NCBI GenBank assembly: GCA_937901255.1
Contig: CALCHN010000065.1
Span: forward strand, 33,810 to 97,809
Reading direction: 5' to 3'
DNA from: an uncultured Flavobacteriales bacterium
GTDB taxonomy: Bacteria; Bacteroidota; Bacteroidia; Flavobacteriales_E; Vicingaceae
DNA length: 64,000 nucleotides
The notes beneath the pieces were generated by a model. It saw only the letters and a program-made list of their open reading frames with translations. It was not told the DNA's origin and searched no databases. The position numbers and the translations under genes are program-made. Positions 45,360-53,703 of the stretch are shown piece after piece. Position 1 is the first letter of the stretch. Each line of letters begins with the position of its first letter.

Positions 45360-46007
45360 TTATGGTTTTGCTTTAGAAGCTTTATCTTCGTTGTATTTCT
45401 TATTTAATCCTTTTACTATATCATTAGTAATATCAATATCTTTATTAAAATCTAACACAAAATTTCTAGTTTGAGATTCGCCAATAATGATATCGTATTT
45501 AGTTAATTCATTGTGTTGTTTGATGTAATCTTTTATGGCTTTGTATAATTGAGTATTTAGTTCAATCATTTCTTTTTCAAAACGTTGAGCGTATTCATCT
45601 CTCATTTGATAAAGTTTTTCTTCTTCTTCTGCTAATTCTTTTTGCTTGAGTTCTCCTTCAAATTGAGTCATGTTAGGAGCTTTTTTTCTAAAATCCTCAA
45701 TTTTCTTTTGAAATTCTTTTGATTTAGCTTGAAGTTGAGCATCATACGATTTTTCTTTTTTCTCTAATTTAGATTTTAACTCATCATACAATTTGTATTT
45801 TATTTGCAGCGAATCTACATTAATGTATCCTATTTTAGAATTAGAGCTATCATTACTCACTATCATTTCTTCAATAGCCTCAGTAGTGGGAATTTCTTCT
45901 GTTTGTTGTTCGGCAGGAGTTGCAGTTTTATTAGAGAATTGTAGGTAAAACAATATGATAATGGCAACACCCATAACTGCATTAAGTACTAATGATAAGT
46001 TTTTCAT
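45360..46007 (-). CDS. OmpH/Skp-like periplasmic chaperone
   Basis: A 215-residue exported protein. An N-terminal hydrophobic segment (VLNAVMGVAIIILFYLQF) is followed by a Thr/Glu-rich linker, then IGYINVDSLQIKYKLYDEL, the Skp start motif, a long coiled-coil body (LEKKEKSYDAQLQAKSKEFQ ... MRDEYAQRFEKEMIELN) and the closing YDIIIGESQTRNFVLDFNKD. Skp proteins hold unfolded outer-membrane proteins in the periplasm. The segment looks like an uncleaved anchor rather than a clear signal peptide. Neighbour of DUF4924. Confidence 0.85.
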   Translation of the reverse strand: MKNLSLVLNAVMGVAIIILFYLQFSNKTATPAEQQTEEIPTTEAIEEMIVSNDSSNSKIGYINVDSLQIKYKLYDELKSKLEKKEKSYDAQLQAKSKEFQKKIEDFRKKAPNMTQFEGELKQKELAEEEEKLYQMRDEYAQRFEKEMIELNTQLYKAIKDYIKQHNELTKYDIIIGESQTRNFVLDFNKDIDITNDIVKGLNKKYNEDKASKAKP

Positions 46008-46185
46008 GTGTTTGTTTTTATTTTATTAAATTGGTCACATGGAATTCGCCAATAATCATCTTTCTATGTTTAAATGATTTGTCATGGCTCATTTCATATA
46101 ATTAAGTTTATAATAATAATGCGGCAAAATTGAGCATTATTTTTTTAACCAAGAAAGTTAGTGAAGTTTGCTTTTATAAAAAGCG

Positions 46186-46590
46186 TTAAGAAAATGGTGA
46201 TTCTACTTGTTTACTAATAAATTCAAAAGGTAGGTTTACCATACAGGCGAAATCTTCTCCTACTTCTTTCATATCATCATCTTCAATAGAAAAGTGCCAA
46301 ACGATTTTTACATTTACGCCTTGTTCTTTTATATCTTTTAACTTATACAGTAAAAAAAGTATTCTTTTTGATGAAAAAACATTGAAATATTCTAAATCGA
46401 AAACAAAGTTAATTTCCTGATTATAATTGGCTTTAAGCTCATCTAACCAATTTAATATTGGCTGATAAAATTGATCTACTTCTGTAACCACAGATTTTCC
46501 TTTTATTGAAAATACATTGTTCTCAATATCCAAAATTACTTCAGGAGAAGTAGCTGTTGCCGTTTTGTATATTTTTTCTATTTTTCCCAT
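46186..46590 (-). CDS. SiaC-family (DUF1987) regulatory phosphoprotein-like
   Basis: A 134-residue cytosolic protein with a DUF1987/SiaC pattern: TATATSPEVILDIENNVFSI then FYQPILNWLDELK and FDLEYFNVFSSKRILFLLYK. SiaC proteins are regulated by phosphorylation on a Thr in the NTSS segment; here the aligned residues read NVFSS, so the Thr is replaced (inference from my own alignment). The partner kinase/phosphatase genes (siaA, siaB) are not in the window. It lies 101 bases before the LytTR regulator gene in the transcription order. Confidence 0.7.
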   Translation of the reverse strand: MGKIEKIYKTATATSPEVILDIENNVFSIKGKSVVTEVDQFYQPILNWLDELKANYNQEINFVFDLEYFNVFSSKRILFLLYKLKDIKEQGVNVKIVWHFSIEDDDMKEVGEDFACMVNLPFEFISKQVESPFS

Positions 46591-46691
46591 TTAGAAACCC
46601 GAAAGTACAATTTTTTTATGTTTTCACAATATTTTTTATACTTAATAGTCATATTTTTGGACTAAGTGCTGATTTGAATAGATGAATTTTT

Positions 46692-47411
46692 TTATAAACT
46701 CTTCATTTCTCTTAATTTAGTTGCTTGTCTTCGAGATAATTCTATTTTCATTTTGTTTTTTAGCGTAACCATTAATCCGCCATTAAACCAATTTTCTACA
46801 TTTTCTATCCAACTTAAGTTGATGATGTGTTTTCTGTTGGCTCTAAAAAAGAAATCTTCATTTAACTTATCGCCCAAATTATTTAGCGACTTTAAGATAA
46901 GTGGTTTATTGTTATCGAAATAAACTCTTACATAATTTCCTTCAGATTCGAACAAGGGCACATCTTTAAGTTGAACAAACCAACATTTATCTCCATCTTT
47001 AACAAAAACTCTATCTTGAATGCCCAATTTACTGTTACTAGTTGACTGCGAATTGGTGTCTTTCAGTTCGTTTTTAATTTTTTCTACCGTTTCTTTTAGT
47101 CTTTCGGGTTGTATAGGTTTAAGTAAATAATCTAACGCATTTACCTCAAAAGCCTTTATGGCATATTCATCATAAGCAGTAACAAAAACCACTAATGGAG
47201 CATATTCCAACTCTTCCAACAAGCTAAATCCATCTTTGCCAGGCATTTGAATGTCTAAAAACACAAAATCAGGTTGAAGTGTATTAATCTTTTCTATAGC
47301 ATCATCCACATTATCACACTCATCAATTATCTCCACTTCAGGAAAATCCTTTAAAAGGTTGGTTAATTCCTTTCTTGCTAATCGCTCGTCATCTACAATA
47401 ATTGTTTTCAT
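46692..47411 (-). CDS. LytTR-family response regulator
   Basis: A 239-residue two-component regulator. The receiver domain begins MKTIIVDDERLARKELTNLL; phosphoacceptor Asp is 53 in FVFLDIQMPGKDG, and conserved VTAYDEYAIKAF and DYLLKPIQPERL follow. The C-terminal LytTR DNA-binding domain has VKDGDKCWFVQLKD, ESEGNYVRVYF and FFRANRKHIINLSWIENV. The ATG at 47411 is chosen; the frame is open to 47471, but those 20 residues come from a family D repeat. No histidine kinase gene is adjacent. Target unknown. Confidence 0.92.
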   Translation of the reverse strand: MKTIIVDDERLARKELTNLLKDFPEVEIIDECDNVDDAIEKINTLQPDFVFLDIQMPGKDGFSLLEELEYAPLVVFVTAYDEYAIKAFEVNALDYLLKPIQPERLKETVEKIKNELKDTNSQSTSNSKLGIQDRVFVKDGDKCWFVQLKDVPLFESEGNYVRVYFDNNKPLILKSLNNLGDKLNEDFFFRANRKHIINLSWIENVENWFNGGLMVTLKNKMKIELSRRQATKLREMKSL

Positions 47412-47425
47412 GTGTTTAATTTTAT

Positions 47426-47490
47426 AAGCCCAATTCCCCTCCCAACCTTCCCAAAGGGAAGGGGTTTCCAACGCACAAAGCCCGCTTTAG
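47426..47490. repeat. dispersed hairpin repeat, family D (direct copy)
   Basis: Contains AAGCCCAATTCCCCTCCCA, the hairpin CCTTCCC-aaa-GGGAAGG (47446-47462), then TTTCCAACGCACAAAGCC. The same ending (reverse complement) is at 16691. It lies in the gap upstream of the LytTR regulator and creates its false N-terminal extension. Confidence 0.7.
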
Positions 47491-47539
47491 TTATCAGTTA
47501 ATTGTTATTTGTTAATTGTATTTTACTGAAAGGTTAAAC

Positions 47540-47567
47540 TAATGCCTAATGCCTAATTCCTAACGCC
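47540..47567. repeat. short tandem repeat, four 7-base units
   Basis: The bases read TAATGCC, TAATGCC, TAATTCC, TAACGCC in a row, directly beside the family D element. It lies in the gap between the divergent LytTR and metF genes. Confidence 0.6.
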
Positions 47568-47672
47568 TCTTTAAACTCACTTCAAACCTACTATTTTTTT
47601 TTAGACCAACAAATAAAGTTACAGATAAAACATTTTACAGCCATCATTTTCTATCAATTGAAAATAAAGTAA

Positions 47673-47680
47673 TATGTTTG
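47673..47680 (+). promoter_or_regulatory. possible -7 box (TATGTTTG) of metF
   Basis: TATGTTTG fits TAnnTTTG and lies 37 bases before the TTG start of metF. No clear -33 box was found. Confidence 0.4.
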
Positions 47681-47716
47681 CCTCTTGAAATTTTAACCTA
47701 AAACAGCTCATTCATT

Positions 47717-48670
47717 TTGAAAGTAATAGAACATATTAATAAAGCAAAAAAAACACTTTTTTCTTTTGAGATTTTACCTCCGTTAAAAGGAAAAGGCATT
47801 CAATCTATTTATGATAGTATTGACCCTTTAATAGAGTTTAATCCTTCATTTATTAATGTTACTTATCACCGAGAAGAGTTTATTTACAAAAAAAGAGAGA
47901 AAGGTTATTTAGAAAAAATTGCCATAAAAAAACGCCCCGGAACTGTTGGTATTTGTGCAGCAATAGTAAATAAATACAAAGTAGATGCTGTTCCTCATAT
48001 TATTTGTGGAGGTTTTACTAAAGAAGAAACCGAAAATGCACTGATTGATTTAGATTTTTTAGGTATTGATAATGTATTGGCTTTAAGAGGTGATCCTATT
48101 AAAACCGAACCTGCTTTTATTCCTGAAAAAGAAGGACATGAATACGCTGTTGATTTAGTAAAACAAATTGTTGGTTTAAACAAAGGGGTTTATATGGATG
48201 AAGATTTACAAAATGCTTCTCCCACTAATTTTTGTATTGGCGTTGCAGGTTACCCTGAAAAACATTTTGAATCGCCAAACATTAAGTCTGACTTAAAACA
48301 CTTAAAACAAAAGGTGGATGCTGGAGCAGAGTATATTGTCACACAGTTGTTTTACGATACTGAAAAGTTTATTGATTTTGTAACTCTTTGCAGAAAAAAT
48401 GGCATTAATGTGCCTATAATACCAGGTATTAAACCCATTTCTAACAAGAACCAATTAATTTCTCTATCTAAGTTTTTCCATATAGATTTACCAGATGATT
48501 TGGTTGATGCTGTTGAAAAATGCAATGATGATGAAGCCGTAAAACAAGTTGGTATTGAATGGGCAATTGATCAATCTAAAAAATTAATTGAGTTTGGTGT
48601 GCCTTGTATTCATTATTATACCATGGGCAAATCTGTTGCTGTAAAAGAAATTGCTAAAGCGATTTATTAA
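47717..48670 (+). CDS. metF: methylenetetrahydrofolate reductase
   Basis: A 317-residue flavoprotein that reduces 5,10-methylene-THF to 5-methyl-THF for methionine synthesis. Motifs are LFSFEILPPLKGKGIQSIYD, FINVTYHREE, GIDNVLALRGDP (folate/FAD contact LRGDP), FCIGVAGYPEKHFESPN, AEYIVTQLFYD and VPIIPGIKPISNKNQL. The start is TTG at 47717: the in-frame stop at 47699 leaves no room for an ATG, and the TTG gives MKVIEHINKAKK, the usual N-terminus in this phylum. It is divergent from the LytTR gene and overlaps the end of the outer-membrane barrel gene by 4 bases. Confidence 0.93.
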   Translation: MKVIEHINKAKKTLFSFEILPPLKGKGIQSIYDSIDPLIEFNPSFINVTYHREEFIYKKREKGYLEKIAIKKRPGTVGICAAIVNKYKVDAVPHIICGGFTKEETENALIDLDFLGIDNVLALRGDPIKTEPAFIPEKEGHEYAVDLVKQIVGLNKGVYMDEDLQNASPTNFCIGVAGYPEKHFESPNIKSDLKHLKQKVDAGAEYIVTQLFYDTEKFIDFVTLCRKNGINVPIIPGIKPISNKNQLISLSKFFHIDLPDDLVDAVEKCNDDEAVKQVGIEWAIDQSKKLIEFGVPCIHYYTMGKSVAVKEIAKAIY

Positions 48671-49425
48671 AAATGATAACTTACTCCCAAGCGAATACCA
48701 TAATTGTATAGTTTAAGAGTAGCAAACTCAGATTCTTGTATAACAGTTAAAAACCGTTGATAATGTGGTTGCAATCGCAAGGTAAAACGTTGGCTTAATT
48801 CATATTCTAGTCCTAAGCTTCCATTAAAAGCCATGTTGAAAGGAGCAGTATTACCTCTCGTAGGGTTATATCTTTCATTAATAACACTTGCGTCAAAATC
48901 ATCGGTTTTAATAATAGATGTTTTGTTTATAAAGATATTTGCGGTAATCCCAGTAGAAACAAAGAATTTATATTTACGATTGATAATATAAAAATTCATA
49001 TTTAATGGAACATCTATATATCTATAATTATAAAAAACACTACCCTTTCCTGCCTCTTCAGGGTAATTTGCAGTAGTAAATGTAATATCATCAATTTTAT
49101 ACCCTTTGTTGGCATAATAAACGCCCAACTCTAAAGAGAATCGTTTGCTTAGTTGGTAATTAGAATAAATACCGAATGAATAGCAAAATTTCGGACTTTC
49201 CAAGGAATCTAACATGGGTTTGCTTACATTCATTAAAAAATCATTTTTTTCACCTTTGCTGGTTGGGTTAAAAGAACGATAACCCACTTCGGGAGAAACA
49301 GCTATTCCAATAGAAAACTTACTTGTTTTGGGGGGTATAGAATCTTGTTCTTGACCATAACTTACCTGAAAAGCAAGTAATAAAGCCATTAAAAATAGAG
49401 GTTTAATAATAACTGATTTTTTCAT
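48667..49425 (-). CDS. outer-membrane beta-barrel protein
   Basis: A 252-residue exported protein with signal MKKSVIIKPLFLMALLLAFQ and cut near VSYGQ. The mature part has alternating hydrophobic/polar strands typical of an eight- to ten-stranded barrel (KFSIGIAVSPEVGYR, LSKRFSLELGVYYANKG, RYIDVPLNMNFYIINRKYK, KFFVSTGITANIFINK, RFTLRLQPHYQRFL), ending in YGIRLGVSYHF with a C-terminal Phe, the BamA recognition. It resembles the PorT-like family but the assignment is not firm. Its start lies within the end of the upstream leucine-rich protein gene (23-base overlap). Confidence 0.75.
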   Translation of the reverse strand: MKKSVIIKPLFLMALLLAFQVSYGQEQDSIPPKTSKFSIGIAVSPEVGYRSFNPTSKGEKNDFLMNVSKPMLDSLESPKFCYSFGIYSNYQLSKRFSLELGVYYANKGYKIDDITFTTANYPEEAGKGSVFYNYRYIDVPLNMNFYIINRKYKFFVSTGITANIFINKTSIIKTDDFDASVINERYNPTRGNTAPFNMAFNGSLGLEYELSQRFTLRLQPHYQRFLTVIQESEFATLKLYNYGIRLGVSYHF

Positions 49426-50341
49426 GGTAATAGCGATTATCTTGTTTAATTTTAACTAAATACATCCCTTTAGGATATTGGGACAAGTCGAAAGTTAGTT
49501 TTGGACTATTCACTTTGTTTACATAAACCAATTCTCCTAAAAGGCTAAATACTTCAATTTCAAAATAGGGTTTATTGGAGTTTAACTCAATGTTGATAAG
49601 ACCATTGGTGGGGTTGGGGAAGATAGAAAGATTAAAAAAGAAAGATACATCACCAACATTTACAATACATGGGTTTGGACAATTTGTACTAAATGTTGCT
49701 GATGGATCTATATCTGTCCAATTTGTAGCAGACCATGAAGCATTATCTACTTCAATGCAAGTTAAATTAGGATTGTTTGTTGCATAAAAAGATTGCATAT
49801 TGGTGTTGTTTCCATTTTTAATATTTAAACAAGTCAGTTGATTGTTTTCACAATCAAAATATTCTAAGTTAGTGTTTTGAGAAAGATTTAAACTAGTTAA
49901 TTGATTATCAAAACAGAACAAAGCATTTAAATTAGTGTTAACTATAAGGCTCGTGAGTTGATTTCTTCCACACCATAAGCCATCTAAAGCTGTATTTTGA
50001 GAAACATTAAGAGTCGATAAGTTATTATCAGTACAATATAATTGAACTAATGCTACATTTTGAGATACATTCAAATTGGTTAAATTATTATCAGAGCAAT
50101 ACAATACGGTTAATGCACTAAAACCTTCTATTCCCGTTAAATCACTGATATTTTTTTGGTAAAGATAGATAGAACTAATGGTATCAATATTAGCAGTTGG
50201 AACACTTCCATCAGGTGTTCCAAAATCATAGCCTAAACTAATTAATGCCTGTTCAAAATTTACATCAGGTATTAAGGTGTTTTGTGCTAAAAAGCTATTT
50301 AGAGAAATAAAGTTTACAATTACAAGAAAAAAGATTTTCAT
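49403..50341 (-). CDS. leucine-rich repeat protein with T9SS type A sorting domain
   Basis: A 312-residue secreted protein. Signal peptide MKIFFLVIVNFISLNSFLAQ, then a short N-terminal unit and five repeats of about 21 residues with the pattern LxxLxCxxNxLTxLNVSQN (e.g. LTVLYCSDNNLTNLNVSQN, LVQLYCTDNNLSTLNVSQN, LEYFDCENNQLTCLNI). The C-terminal ~80 residues are the type A sorting domain (SIFPNPTNGLINIEL ... LTFDLSQYPKGMYLVKI). Leucine-rich domains of this kind bind proteins or glycans at the surface. It overlaps the barrel gene downstream. Confidence 0.85.
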   Translation of the reverse strand: MKIFFLVIVNFISLNSFLAQNTLIPDVNFEQALISLGYDFGTPDGSVPTANIDTISSIYLYQKNISDLTGIEGFSALTVLYCSDNNLTNLNVSQNVALVQLYCTDNNLSTLNVSQNTALDGLWCGRNQLTSLIVNTNLNALFCFDNQLTSLNLSQNTNLEYFDCENNQLTCLNIKNGNNTNMQSFYATNNPNLTCIEVDNASWSATNWTDIDPSATFSTNCPNPCIVNVGDVSFFFNLSIFPNPTNGLINIELNSNKPYFEIEVFSLLGELVYVNKVNSPKLTFDLSQYPKGMYLVKIKQDNRYYHEKISYY

Positions 50342-50450
50342 AAAAAATTACGTTTAGCTAAATACATTCAGCTAAACTAAAACAAAAAAACAAAAATCCA
50401 AAATATTTTTTATTGAAAAACAATATGTTAGGTGTTGAAAAAACCATCAA

Positions 50451-50500
50451 CTCCTAAATCCTCCAAGCACTTCTAAGTACTCCTAAGTACTCTCTTACTC
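50451..50500. repeat. degenerate 10-base tandem repeat by the glmS stop
   Basis: Five 10-base units in phase: CTCCTAAATC, CTCCAAGCAC, TTCTAAGTAC, TCCTAAGTAC, TCTCTTACTC. The last unit overlaps the glmS stop at 50495-50497. Related in style to the short units beside the family D repeats. Confidence 0.55.
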
Positions 50501-52339
50501 CACCGTAACCGATTTCGCTAAATTTCTTGGCTGATCAACATTACAACCTCTCATTACCGCTATGTGGTAAGAAAGTAATTGTAAAGGAATAGATGTCAAT
50601 AACGGACTAAATAAATCTTCTACTTCAGGAATTTCAATAACATGATCTGCAATAGCTTTCACATCCACATCTCCTTCGTTTATTATGGCTATTATTTTAC
50701 CACTTCTTGCTTTTACCTCCTCAATATTAGAAACTACCTTTTCGTAATTTCCTTTCTTGGTAGCAATAACTACTACGGGCATTTCTTCGTCAATTAAAGC
50801 AATTGGTCCGTGTTTCATTTCTGCTGCCGGATAACCTTCAGCATGGATGTAAGAAATTTCTTTTAATTTTAAAGCTCCTTCTAATGCTACTGGGAAGTTA
50901 TATCCTCTTCCTAAATATAAGAAGTTTCGGGCATCTTTAAATAAAGCTGAAATATGTTTAACTTGTTTGTCAGAAGAAAGTAAATGCTCCACTTTTTCAG
51001 GAATTGAGCTTAACTCGTGTAATAACGCTCTAAATTTAGATTCGGAAATAGTGCCTTTTTTATGAGCAATTGAAAGTGCCATTAACGAAAGTACAGTTAC
51101 CTGAGAAGTAAATGCTTTAGTTGAAGCTACTCCAATTTCTGGCCCTGCATGCGTATATGAACCTGCATGGGTTTCTCTAGAAATGGATGAACCAACAACA
51201 TTACAAATTCCAATAATGGTTGCTCCTTTCTCTTTAGCCAATTTAATAGCAGCCAATGTATCAGCGGTTTCTCCAGATTGAGAAATGGCTATTACCACAT
51301 CGCTTTCTGAAATAATTGGATTTCTATATCTAAACTCTGATGCATATTCTACCTCAACGGGTATTCTAGTAAGGTCTTCCAATAAATATTCTCCAACTAA
51401 TCCAGCATGCCAAGAAGTTCCACAAGCAACAATTATAATTCTGCTTGCATTCATCATTTTTTGCTCGTAATCTCTAATTCCTCCTAAAGAAACAATGCCT
51501 TTATCTAAATCTATTCTACCACGCATACTGTTACGAATAGATTGTGGTTGCTCATATATTTCTTTCAACATAAAATGCTCATAACCACCTTTTTCAATGG
51601 CTTCTAATTGCATTTCTAATTCTTGTATATAAGGTGTTTTTTCCTGATTCTTAATGTTCTTTAGATGAATATCCTCTCCTTTAGTAAGTACTGCAATTTC
51701 TTCATCTTCTAAATAAACTACATTTCGGGTATATTCTACTATTGGAGTAGCATCTGAAGCAACATAAAATTCATTTCCCTCTCCTATTCCTATTACTAAC
51801 GGACTACTTTTTTTAGCCGCAATTAATGTATTAGGATTATTTTTATCAATAATTACAATAGCGTAAGCACCTATCACCTCTCCTAAGGCAATTCTAACTG
51901 CTTCTGCAAGTGGAACATTGGTTTTTTGCTGAACATCTTCTATAAGGTGAATTAACACCTCTGTATCTGTTTCACTTTTAAACTCATGCCCTCTAAGTAT
52001 TAAACCTTGTTTTAATGATGCATAATTTTCTATAATTCCGTTGTGGATAATCGCTAGTTTTTCATTTCCAGAATAATGAGGATGAGCGTTAATATCGTTT
52101 GGCAAACCATGAGTAGCCCAACGAGTATGTCCGATACCAATAGTACCATTAATATTTTTACCAGTAACTAAGCTTTCTAGTTCTACAACTTTACCTTGTT
52201 TCTTAAATAAATTAATTTCACCATTATCTATAATAGCAACACCTGAGCTATCGTATCCTCTGTATTCTAATCTTTTTAATCCTTTAATTAAGATGGGATA
52301 AGCTTGTTTATCTCCTAAATATGCAACAATTCCACACAT
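50495..52339 (-). CDS. glmS: glutamine-fructose-6-phosphate aminotransferase
   Basis: A 614-residue enzyme that makes glucosamine-6-phosphate, the first step to UDP-GlcNAc for peptidoglycan and glycans. It starts MCGIVAYLGDKQAY, with the catalytic Cys at position 2 after Met removal, then GHTRWATHGLPNDINAHPH. The sugar isomerase half has ACGTSWHAGLVGEYLL, SQSGETADTLAAIKLAKEKG and the C-terminal VDQPRNLAKSVTVE, the isomerase signature. The order of domains is standard. It is 4 bases after the DUF4270 gene, so they are probably one operon. Confidence 0.97.
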   Translation of the reverse strand: MCGIVAYLGDKQAYPILIKGLKRLEYRGYDSSGVAIIDNGEINLFKKQGKVVELESLVTGKNINGTIGIGHTRWATHGLPNDINAHPHYSGNEKLAIIHNGIIENYASLKQGLILRGHEFKSETDTEVLIHLIEDVQQKTNVPLAEAVRIALGEVIGAYAIVIIDKNNPNTLIAAKKSSPLVIGIGEGNEFYVASDATPIVEYTRNVVYLEDEEIAVLTKGEDIHLKNIKNQEKTPYIQELEMQLEAIEKGGYEHFMLKEIYEQPQSIRNSMRGRIDLDKGIVSLGGIRDYEQKMMNASRIIIVACGTSWHAGLVGEYLLEDLTRIPVEVEYASEFRYRNPIISESDVVIAISQSGETADTLAAIKLAKEKGATIIGICNVVGSSISRETHAGSYTHAGPEIGVASTKAFTSQVTVLSLMALSIAHKKGTISESKFRALLHELSSIPEKVEHLLSSDKQVKHISALFKDARNFLYLGRGYNFPVALEGALKLKEISYIHAEGYPAAEMKHGPIALIDEEMPVVVIATKKGNYEKVVSNIEEVKARSGKIIAIINEGDVDVKAIADHVIEIPEVEDLFSPLLTSIPLQLLSYHIAVMRGCNVDQPRNLAKSVTVE

Positions 52340-52343
52340 ATTC

Positions 52344-53639
52344 TTATAATTTAGTATAGGTTATATTTAATTTTAATTTAGCTATTTGATTTTTATTGGT
52401 AGTAATTACCGATCTATTTGCTGATATCGATTGACCTGTTGCTACTAAATACATTCCGTTATAACTTTCGGAATTATAAATCATGCTATGTACATGTCTT
52501 GGCAGGTTAAACGTATATGTTTTTTCGGTTGAATTTAATGAACCACCAAAAAAATCAAGTCCTTCAAAAAAGTCGGGTAAAAATACCGATTGTCCGTTAT
52601 TATCTATAGCAACTAACGAGAGCGTAGGTATGGTAGGGTAAGTAGCATCTGTTCCATTTTCTATCGTTACAACTAACTCTGCTTTATTAATTACTACTTC
52701 ACCATCTTTAATTAATTCTTTAATATGTGGCACTTCTAATTTCGTTTTTACTCCAGCCATAGTTTGTACATAACTAACTGTTGAATCTCCTCCTCCAAGC
52801 AATTGTGCTGCTACATCAGTACCGGTATAGTTGTGGTCAAATCTGTTATATTTTGCACTTTCTGAATTTATAATAAAATCATATTTTGATGTGTCGTTAT
52901 AATAAAGCGTTAAGGTTGACAAAGATGAATTGGTATTAAAATAAGCAATTGCTCCTTGTCCGGGGCTTAGTGTTGTGTTCTGAACGGAATCTGTTGTTGT
53001 TAAATAAAACCCTTTAAAAAACTGTGTAAAGTTGGCATTGTTTGCCAAGTTAGAAGTCCCTGATTCTGCAAAAATTTTATTGCCAAAAGTATTTCCCAAG
53101 TTTATTCTTAAATGAGGAGCTACATTTCCACCTTCAAAAGCTACCATAACACTATCGCCTATTTTTGGAGAAAAAGTGGTTGTAGTAATTGGCGTAACAT
53201 CATACGCTAATTTCTGATTAGAATAATAACTCTCGCTTTTGCTCATTTGTTCTGTAACCTCATATACGTTAATAGAAATTGCTGCGTTTGTATCTCCATA
53301 AACATTATTATAAGCTAATGTAAGCACTGCTGAATCTAACACTGCTCCAACACCAAAATCTACATTTAATCCATTTAACGTAGCTTGAGTATAAAATGAA
53401 GAAGCAGTTGGCCCAAAAACGGGGTCGTTGTAAATTCCTAAAAGATTATAAATTGACACATCAGTTCTAATAGAATCTTCTTTTACTAAAGAAGTTACAA
53501 TAGTAAATGTATCTGTTTTCATAATGTTGGCATTCCCGCTATCAAATTCAGGAACTAACTCACCATCTTTCTTACAAGAATTAAAAAAGAGAGCAATACT
53601 TAGAAAAAAGAGAGCGGAAAGTAATGTTACTTTCCGCAT
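52344..53639 (-). CDS. DUF4270 family lipoprotein
   Basis: A 431-residue Bacteroidota lipoprotein of unknown function. From the ATG at 53639 the signal is MRKVTLLSALFFLSIALFFN followed by SCKK, with the lipobox Cys at 22. The mature part has the DUF4270 strand pattern (TFTIVTSLVKEDSIRTD, YNLLGIYNDPVFGPT, HLRINLGNTFGNKIF, FKGFYLTT, ELIKDGEVVINKAELVVTI, SYNGMYLVATG). The open frame extends eight codons upstream, but that would break the signal. It lies between a GT5-only gene and glmS, a grouping often seen in this phylum, so it may be linked to envelope sugar metabolism. Confidence 0.85.
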   Translation of the reverse strand: MRKVTLLSALFFLSIALFFNSCKKDGELVPEFDSGNANIMKTDTFTIVTSLVKEDSIRTDVSIYNLLGIYNDPVFGPTASSFYTQATLNGLNVDFGVGAVLDSAVLTLAYNNVYGDTNAAISINVYEVTEQMSKSESYYSNQKLAYDVTPITTTTFSPKIGDSVMVAFEGGNVAPHLRINLGNTFGNKIFAESGTSNLANNANFTQFFKGFYLTTTDSVQNTTLSPGQGAIAYFNTNSSLSTLTLYYNDTSKYDFIINSESAKYNRFDHNYTGTDVAAQLLGGGDSTVSYVQTMAGVKTKLEVPHIKELIKDGEVVINKAELVVTIENGTDATYPTIPTLSLVAIDNNGQSVFLPDFFEGLDFFGGSLNSTEKTYTFNLPRHVHSMIYNSESYNGMYLVATGQSISANRSVITTNKNQIAKLKLNITYTKL

Positions 53640-53703
53640 AAATAAGGCTTGAGATATTTTCATGTATCTACTTCTATGTTTTTAGTTAATTGTTTAACTA
53701 TAG

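Noticed and set aside
47412..47471. Upstream start of the LytTR regulator
   Set aside because: The extra 20 residues are the translated family D repeat.
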